A stretch of 28,888 nucleotides of DNA. Source: Verrucomicrobiota bacterium (GTDB taxonomy: Bacteria; Verrucomicrobiota; Verrucomicrobiia; Opitutales; Opitutaceae). The stretch is taken from the NCBI GenBank assembly GCA_023430565.1, contig JAEZAD010000211.1, positions 1 through 28,888 on the forward strand. Direction: 5' to 3'. Each line of letters opens with the position of its first letter. Position 1 is the stretch's first letter. Position numbers and translations under genes: made by a program. Below are positions 23,964 to 28,888 of the stretch, in pieces. A model generated the notes under the pieces. That model had not been told where the DNA came from. It saw nothing but the letters and a program-made list of their open reading frames with translations, and did not search any database.

Positions 23964-25510
23964 AAAAACGCGCCGCGAAACGCTCCGCCGCCGCCCGACC
24001 CGATCTGCTCGCCGCCGCGCTCCGCGCCCAAGCCGACGGCGTGTTCATCGCCGAAGCCCAGCCTTCCGCCCGCGGCCTGCGCATCCTTTTCGCCAACGAC
24101 AGCTTTTGCGCGATGACCGGCCGCACCGCGCGCGAGCTCGTCGGCACGCTCCACGGCACGCTGCACGCCGATCACGCCGACATCGACAAGGTCGCCAAAT
24201 GGCTCGACGCCGCCCAACTCGCGCGCCCGCTCGCCGGCGAAGGCTACCTCGCACGCAAAGACGGCGCCGCGATCTACGCCTCCTGGAGCTTCAGCCCCGT
24301 CCTCAACGCCCGCGGCCGCGCCACGCACGTCGTCGCCACCTACCGCGACACCACCGAAAAACGCCGCCTCCAGGAAGCACTCGTCCATTCGCAGCGTCTC
24401 GACGCCGTCGGCCGCCTCGCCGGCGGCGTCGCGCACGATTTCAACAACCTCCTCTCCGTCATCAACGGCTACTGCGAAATGCTCGCCGCCCAGATCGCCG
24501 ACCGCCCCCAAGCCCTCCGCGAGGTCCAGGAAATCCACAAGTCCGGCCTCCGCGCCGCCACCCTCACCCGCCAGCTCCTCGCCTTCGGCCGCCGCCAGCC
24601 GATGGACGCCCGCGTCATCGACCTCAACCGCATCGTCCGCGACAACGCCGAGATCCTCCGCCGCCTCGTCGGCCACGCCGGCCGCCTCGAAATCGACCTC
24701 GGCAAAAAAATCTCCAACGTCCGCGCCGACCCCACCCAGTTTCAACAGGTCCTCCTCAACCTCGTCATCAACGCCCGCGACGCCCTCCGCGACCGCGGCT
24801 GCATCACCATAAGCACCGGCAACCGCGAGATCCGCCCCGGCCTCAACCGCCGCGCCACCGACGTCCCGCCCGGTCACTACGTTTCCCTCACAGTCAGCGA
24901 CAACGGCACCGGCATGGACGCCGAAACGCAGAAGCATCTCTTCGAGCCGTTCTTCACCACCAAGCCCGAAGGCAAAGGCACCGGCCTCGGCCTCGCGCTC
25001 GTCTACGGCATCGTGCAACAGAGTAATGGATACATCAACGTCCGCAGCGTTCTCCTCGCCGGTTCCACTTTCGAAATCCTCCTCCCCGCCACCGACGAAC
25101 CGGAAGAATCCGCCGCCTCCGCCATCCCTGTCACACCTCTCCCCGCCACCCGCGGACACGAGACGCTGCTGCTGATCGAGGAAGACGAGGTCGTCCGCAA
25201 AATGGTCGGCGGCATGCTCGCGGCCGACGGCTACAACGTCCTCGCCGCCTCCTCCGCCAAAGAGGGCGCCAAACGCGCCCGCGAAAACTCCCGCCCCGTC
25301 CAGCTCCTCATCGCCCCGCTCGAACACGGCGGCGAGGAACTCGCCCGCCGCCTCGCCAAATCCAGCGCCCGCCTTCGCGTCGTTTGCATCGGCCACTACG
25401 ACGACACCCCCGCGCTCCCGTGGCTCGCCGCCGCCCGCCAGACCACGCTCTCAAAACCCTTCGCCCTCAGCGAAATTCTCCGCAGCGTCCGCACCCTCCT
25501 CGACGCCTGA
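23960..25510 (+). CDS. PAS-domain hybrid sensor histidine kinase with degenerate receiver
   Basis: 516 aa, with no membrane segment, so probably cytoplasmic. Order: PAS domain (about 18-132, with RILFANDSFCAMTGRTAREL); HisKA dimerisation helix with phospho-acceptor H159 in GGVAHDFNNLLSVING; HATPase with N-box NLVINARDA (267-273), DNGTGMD (314-320) and GTGLGLALVYG (340-350). The C-terminal receiver-like domain is about 402-516. It keeps an acidic patch (E407, E408, D409) and the switch Lys (K499 in SKPF), but the expected phosphoacceptor Asp position reads LLIAPLE (A452). The first part therefore looks like an active kinase and the second like a pseudo-receiver. The start is the GTG at 23960, overlapping the pdxH stop. 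No cognate response regulator gene is adjacent. Confidence 0.9.
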   Translation: MKKRAAKRSAAARPDLLAAALRAQADGVFIAEAQPSARGLRILFANDSFCAMTGRTARELVGTLHGTLHADHADIDKVAKWLDAAQLARPLAGEGYLARKDGAAIYASWSFSPVLNARGRATHVVATYRDTTEKRRLQEALVHSQRLDAVGRLAGGVAHDFNNLLSVINGYCEMLAAQIADRPQALREVQEIHKSGLRAATLTRQLLAFGRRQPMDARVIDLNRIVRDNAEILRRLVGHAGRLEIDLGKKISNVRADPTQFQQVLLNLVINARDALRDRGCITISTGNREIRPGLNRRATDVPPGHYVSLTVSDNGTGMDAETQKHLFEPFFTTKPEGKGTGLGLALVYGIVQQSNGYINVRSVLLAGSTFEILLPATDEPEESAASAIPVTPLPATRGHETLLLIEEDEVVRKMVGGMLAADGYNVLAASSAKEGAKRARENSRPVQLLIAPLEHGGEELARRLAKSSARLRVVCIGHYDDTPALPWLAAARQTTLSKPFALSEILRSVRTLLDA

Positions 25511-25544
25511 CGGAGATGTCCTCTCTTCAAATTTCAAAAACCAC

Positions 25545-25573
25545 TGTCATTCCGAGCGAAGCGAAGAATCCAG
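25545..25573. repeat. GTCATTC(T/C)GAGCGAAGCGAAGAATCC-type dispersed repeat, copy 2
   Basis: Differs from the copy at 21454-21482 by one T/C change, in the same orientation. It lies between the histidine kinase stop and the SGNH hydrolase start, about 65 bp before the latter. Confidence 0.75.
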
Positions 25574-25637
25574 GTGTGCGCCCGCCTGCACTCATCGCTT
25601 TGGAAGAAGAACCAGCCTTCGACGAGATTTCCTACCC

Positions 25638-26870
25638 ATGCCTACCCGACTCCTCCGCACCTGTCTGATCGCCTTCGTCGCCTTCACTAGCGCCAGCCTC
25701 GCGCTCGCCCTCGCCGCCGCCGACAATAAATGGGTCGCCTCCTGGGTCTCCGCCCAACAACTCACCGAGCCCCATAACATGCCGCCCGCTCCGGGCCTCG
25801 CCGATCGCACGCTCCGCCAAATCATCGAGCCCACCCTCGCCGGCAATCGCCTCCGCCTCACGTTTTCCAACGCCTACGGCGACGCCCCCCTTCACCTCTC
25901 CGCCGTCCACGTCGCCCGCTCCGCCGGCGGCTCCGCCATCGTCGCCAACACCGACACCGCGCTCACTTTCAACGGCTCGCCGTCCGTCACGATTCTTCCC
26001 GGCACCTCGATGATCGCCGACGACGTCGCGTTCGACGTCACACCCTTCGTCAACCTCGCCGTCACCGTTCACGTCACCGCCGTCCCGGAAAACCTCACCG
26101 GCCACCCCGGCTCTCGCACCACGTCCTTCATCGTCCCCGGCAACGCCGTCTCCGCCCCCGACCTCGCCGACGCCGTTCGCACCGAACACTGGTATCTCCT
26201 CGCCGACCTCCAGGTTCTCGCCGCACCCGAAGCCTCCGCCATCGTCATCATCGGCGATTCCATCACCGACGGCCGCGGCTCGATCACCGACCAAAACAAC
26301 CGCTGGCCCAACCTCCTCGCCCGCCGCCTCCACGCCAATCCCGCCACCGCTCACCTCGCCGTCCTTAACCAGGGCGCCGGCGGCGGCCGTGTGCTCCGCG
26401 ACGGCCTCGGCACCAGCGCCCTCGGCCGCTTCGATCGCGACGTCATTGCGATTCCCGGCGTTCGCACGCTTATCATCTTCGAAGGCGTCAACGACCTCGG
26501 CACCGCCGTCGGCGCCCGCACCCGCGGCCAGCCACACGCCACCGCCGCCGACCTCATCGCCGCCTACCAGCAAATGATCGTCCGCGCCCACGCGCACGGC
26601 ATCCGCGTGATCGGCGCCACCATCATGCCGTTCGCTGGCTTCAAAAGCTACGACACCCCCGAAAGCGAAGCCGACCGCCAGGCCGTGAACGAATGGATTC
26701 GAAACAGCGGCGCCTTCGACGGCGTGATCGATTTCGACGCCATCACCCGTGACCCCGATCACCCCGGAAAACTCTCCACCGCGATCGACGGCGGCGACCA
26801 CCTTCACCCCTCCTCCGAGGGCTACCGCCTCATGGCCGAAGCCATCGACTTGTCCTTGTTCCGCGAGTAG
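25638..26870 (+). CDS. Secreted SGNH/GDSL-family hydrolase
   Basis: 410 aa with a Sec signal peptide (MPTRLLRTCLIAFVAF, cleavage near ALAAA, residues 22-28). Residues about 30-195 form a beta-rich N-terminal domain (WVASWVSAQQL, TLRQIIEPTLAGNRLRLTFSN). The SGNH esterase domain follows: block I IIGDSITDG with nucleophile S208, block II NQGAGGGR (Gly), block III FEGVNDLG with N285, and block V DHLHPS with D387 and H390. All four blocks are intact, so it should be active on ester-linked substrates outside the cytoplasm, such as acylated polysaccharides or lipids; the substrate is not determined. The last 41 bp overlap the convergent chemoreceptor-like gene. Confidence 0.92.
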   Translation: MPTRLLRTCLIAFVAFTSASLALALAAADNKWVASWVSAQQLTEPHNMPPAPGLADRTLRQIIEPTLAGNRLRLTFSNAYGDAPLHLSAVHVARSAGGSAIVANTDTALTFNGSPSVTILPGTSMIADDVAFDVTPFVNLAVTVHVTAVPENLTGHPGSRTTSFIVPGNAVSAPDLADAVRTEHWYLLADLQVLAAPEASAIVIIGDSITDGRGSITDQNNRWPNLLARRLHANPATAHLAVLNQGAGGGRVLRDGLGTSALGRFDRDVIAIPGVRTLIIFEGVNDLGTAVGARTRGQPHATAADLIAAYQQMIVRAHAHGIRVIGATIMPFAGFKSYDTPESEADRQAVNEWIRNSGAFDGVIDFDAITRDPDHPGKLSTAIDGGDHLHPSSEGYRLMAEAIDLSLFRE

Positions 26871-28380
26871 CGGCCTCGCCAACCTCCCGCGGCCGTTCGC
26901 CAGAGCGATAAACGCCCTCCTCGTCGTCCGCGTCCGAAGGCGATTCGTTCAACGCCATCCCCGACACCTCCCCGCCGCCGCTCGATATCGGCTCCGTCGC
27001 GACCTCGCGCATGGATTCCATCGCCAGTCGGATACCCGCCATCTTGGCAGGTGACTCGCCCGTCAGCGCGACGAGTTTTTCGACGATGCCCTCGAGCTGA
27101 TCCAGTTCGCGCTTTCCCTCTTCGATCTGCGCGCGCAGGTCGGCAAACGTCGCGACCAGACCCTCCGCCTGCGGCAACCGCGCCACTTCAGTCAGCCCCG
27201 TCATTTGGGTGACGTGAAGATAGATGATGTCCTTCCGCAGGTCCTCCTTCGACGCCATGACCGCAGGCAACTGCAACTGCAGCCGCCCGATCGCCGCGAA
27301 CGCGTGCTGCAACGTCGTCGCGAACGCCGCCCGCAGATCGCCGATGATCGCGAGCGCCTGGGTCCTCTCGGATTGCCCGCATCCGCCCGCCGATAACTCG
27401 GCCGTGAATCCCAGCAACATTTCCACCTGGAGTCGCGCCACCGACAGATTCGACGCGCTGTCCGTCACCGCCGCGATCGTGCGCACGATGTTCGCCGCCA
27501 GCGTTCCGACGTCCCGGGACAGCCCGTCGCCATGGCCGCTGAGATTCTGCGCCACGATCGCCAGCGCCACGCCATGTTCGCCGAGTGCGTGCGCCGCGAT
27601 ATTCGCATTGAGCGCATTCAGCCGGAAATCCTTCGCGATGGTCTGCACGGCGTCTTTCCGCACTCGAATGCCGTCGCAAAGGAGGATGAACGAGTCGAGC
27701 AGTCGGAAAAGTTCATCGATGCTCCGATAGGTCGCGAGCGACTCGCGGTAAAATTCCCGCAGCCCGGTGCTCTCCGGACCATCGCCGTCGATCCCTTCGG
27801 GAAACAAGGTCAGCCCCCGCCGGGCAACCTCCGCATCCCGCGCCTTGATTTCGGTGTTCAACGCCTGATGGCTGCACGCCTCGTAGGAATCGAAACCCGC
27901 CTTCCCCATTTCGCTCTCCGCCACCGCCACCGCGGCGTCGGCAGCGCGGCCTTCCGAGCTCCCCGCCGCGATCGCCGCCTCTTCCGCCGCGAGCATCTTC
28001 GCATACATCGCCTCGACCCGCGGGTGCAGCGGCGAAGTCGGCTTGAATCGAATCGACAAAAATCCGCCGGGAATGGGCACGATCACGGCGAAGACCCAGT
28101 AATGATTTCCATTCTTCGCCTGATTCTTGACGTAGCCCATGAACGGTCGCCCGCCCCGGCACGCGTCCCACAACATCCGAAAAACCAGACGCGGCATATC
28201 CGGATGCCGGATGATATTGTGCGGCTGTCCCACCAATTCCTCGGTGCAGTATCCGCTGGTGCGGGTGAAGATCCTATTCCCCGCCGTGATGATGCCCTTC
28301 GCATCGGTCGTGGAGAAAAACGTCTCGCTGACCTCGAACGCCTGATCTTTCCCGGTCGGCGGGATTGCCTGCGTCTTCAT
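26830..28380 (-). CDS. Soluble PAS protein with a chemoreceptor-like helical domain
   Basis: 516 aa, no membrane segment and no HAMP. An Aer-type PAS domain (about 16-115) has GYCTEELVGQPHNIIRHPDM and FMGYVKNQAKNGNHYWVFA, as in redox or FAD-binding sensors. A long alpha-helical region (about 120-440) follows; near 245-285, QTIAKDFRLNALNANIAAHA and LGEHGVALAIVAQNL look like the hairpin tip of methyl-accepting proteins, but diverged from the usual tip consensus. The C-terminal tail of about 60 residues is low-complexity. It may signal to a chemotaxis-type pathway encoded elsewhere, or be a sensor that has lost that contact. The start at 28380 has no Shine-Dalgarno, and the last 41 bp are antisense to the SGNH hydrolase. 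Confidence 0.78.
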   Translation of the reverse strand: MKTQAIPPTGKDQAFEVSETFFSTTDAKGIITAGNRIFTRTSGYCTEELVGQPHNIIRHPDMPRLVFRMLWDACRGGRPFMGYVKNQAKNGNHYWVFAVIVPIPGGFLSIRFKPTSPLHPRVEAMYAKMLAAEEAAIAAGSSEGRAADAAVAVAESEMGKAGFDSYEACSHQALNTEIKARDAEVARRGLTLFPEGIDGDGPESTGLREFYRESLATYRSIDELFRLLDSFILLCDGIRVRKDAVQTIAKDFRLNALNANIAAHALGEHGVALAIVAQNLSGHGDGLSRDVGTLAANIVRTIAAVTDSASNLSVARLQVEMLLGFTAELSAGGCGQSERTQALAIIGDLRAAFATTLQHAFAAIGRLQLQLPAVMASKEDLRKDIIYLHVTQMTGLTEVARLPQAEGLVATFADLRAQIEEGKRELDQLEGIVEKLVALTGESPAKMAGIRLAMESMREVATEPISSGGGEVSGMALNESPSDADDEEGVYRSGERPREVGEAATRGTRTSRWLRP

Positions 28381-28888
28381 CGGTCGTCACGCGCTCGCGT
28401 CCATAAGACACCGCGCGCGCAACAAAACGGAGCTCCACTGCTTCGCCGAAAAAGCAGAACGTGCCCGGGGGAGCGTGAGTTTTTGTTGTGCATTACTCCT
28501 CAACATCATCGTCCGCCCCCTCCCCCGCGTAACTGCCCATTCACACACCCTTTTTGCCAAACACTGCGCATAGCTTGCCCCGCGTCCCGCCAGCGAGCGC
28601 GAGCGCTGCAGCCCTCCCGACCACGCCCTTTCCAAGCTTGGCGCCCTCGTCAACACTCCCACCGCTGCCGTTCATTCCGTTAACGAGGCGCTGATGGGCC
28701 ATCGACGGGGCACTTGGGATGCAACTAGTCATCGCAAGCCGCTCCGTGTTGTGTGCAGAGCGAGCGCGTGCGGCTACTTCGCGCCGCTGTGTTTTAGTTT
28801 TCCGCGGCATGCTGGATAGCGCGAGCAGCCCCAGAAGGTGCCGAATGTCCCGGACCGGCGGATCATCAGAGCCTCGCATTTCGGGCAG
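28381..28888. other. 508-bp terminal region without a convincing gene
   Basis: It lies upstream of the chemoreceptor-like gene and runs to the window end. It is less GC-rich than the coding parts. A 112-codon minus-strand frame (28541-28879) is open, but its codon third positions are not C-rich as in the real genes, and its translation has no motif I recognise. It should contain the promoter of the gene starting at 28380; no clear boxes were found. Confidence 0.45.

Noticed and set aside
28440..28475. Possible sigma-54 promoter (GGGCACGTTCTGC on the minus strand) before the chemoreceptor-like gene
   Set aside because: The GG-to-GC spacing is not the required 10 nt.
28541..28879. A 112-codon minus-strand frame near the right end
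   Set aside because: Codon third positions do not match the C-rich pattern of real genes here and no motif is recognisable; kept as unexplained intergenic sequence.

Overview
The window looks like a chromosomal segment of a high-GC member of the Verrucomicrobiota, most likely near Opitutus/Opitutaceae. I infer this from the very C-rich third codon positions, the near absence of Shine-Dalgarno sequences before most starts, a secreted Ig-domain protein with paired repeats of a style I associate with that group, and many short palindromic intergenic repeats. No rRNA, tRNA, CRISPR array, transposase, integrase or phage gene was seen.

Layout. 1-66: possible start of a minus-strand gene, with an AT-rich perfect dyad upstream (157-179). 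242-2847: sugar-type nucleotidyltransferase (-), a 73-aa unknown (+), and a type IB DNA topoisomerase (-). After a 565-bp gap comes a plus-strand surface-glycan set (3413-6818): Gfo/Idh/MocA oxidoreductase, GT4 glycosyltransferase and a CgeB-like glycosyltransferase. 6885-12551 is an L-arabinose locus: a LacI-type regulator divergent from araB-araA-araD, which converts L-arabinose to D-xylulose 5-phosphate (kinase acting on L-ribulose, isomerase, epimerase); no transporter is present. 12586-14379: secreted Ig-like protein (-). 14706-17708: 1000-aa FAD/Fe-S/CCG D-2-hydroxyacid (D-lactate-type) dehydrogenase (+). 17803-18075: 90-aa protein with a strong Shine-Dalgarno (-). 18218-20548: a fusion of a 13-heme c-type cytochrome with a membrane cytochrome b domain (-). 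20803-28380: MarC-family membrane protein, M20 metallopeptidase, cupin_5 protein, PdxH, a PAS histidine kinase with a degenerate receiver, a secreted SGNH hydrolase, and a soluble PAS/chemoreceptor-like protein. 28381-28888 has no convincing gene.

How parts work together. The araBAD set is a clear pathway under a likely local LacI-type repressor. The glycan trio probably builds a surface saccharide. The dehydrogenase and the cytochrome are both respiratory-type modules, but they lie on opposite strands and nothing shows they work together. pdxH and the histidine kinase overlap by 4 bp and are probably translated together.

The most unusual features are: (i) the 13-heme c/b cytochrome fusion, similar in plan to Geobacter CbcL-type quinol oxidases; (ii) the histidine kinase whose receiver lacks the phosphoacceptor Asp; (iii) several unrelated palindromic repeat families that fill every junction of the arabinose cluster and repeatedly begin at, contain or abut gene stop codons.
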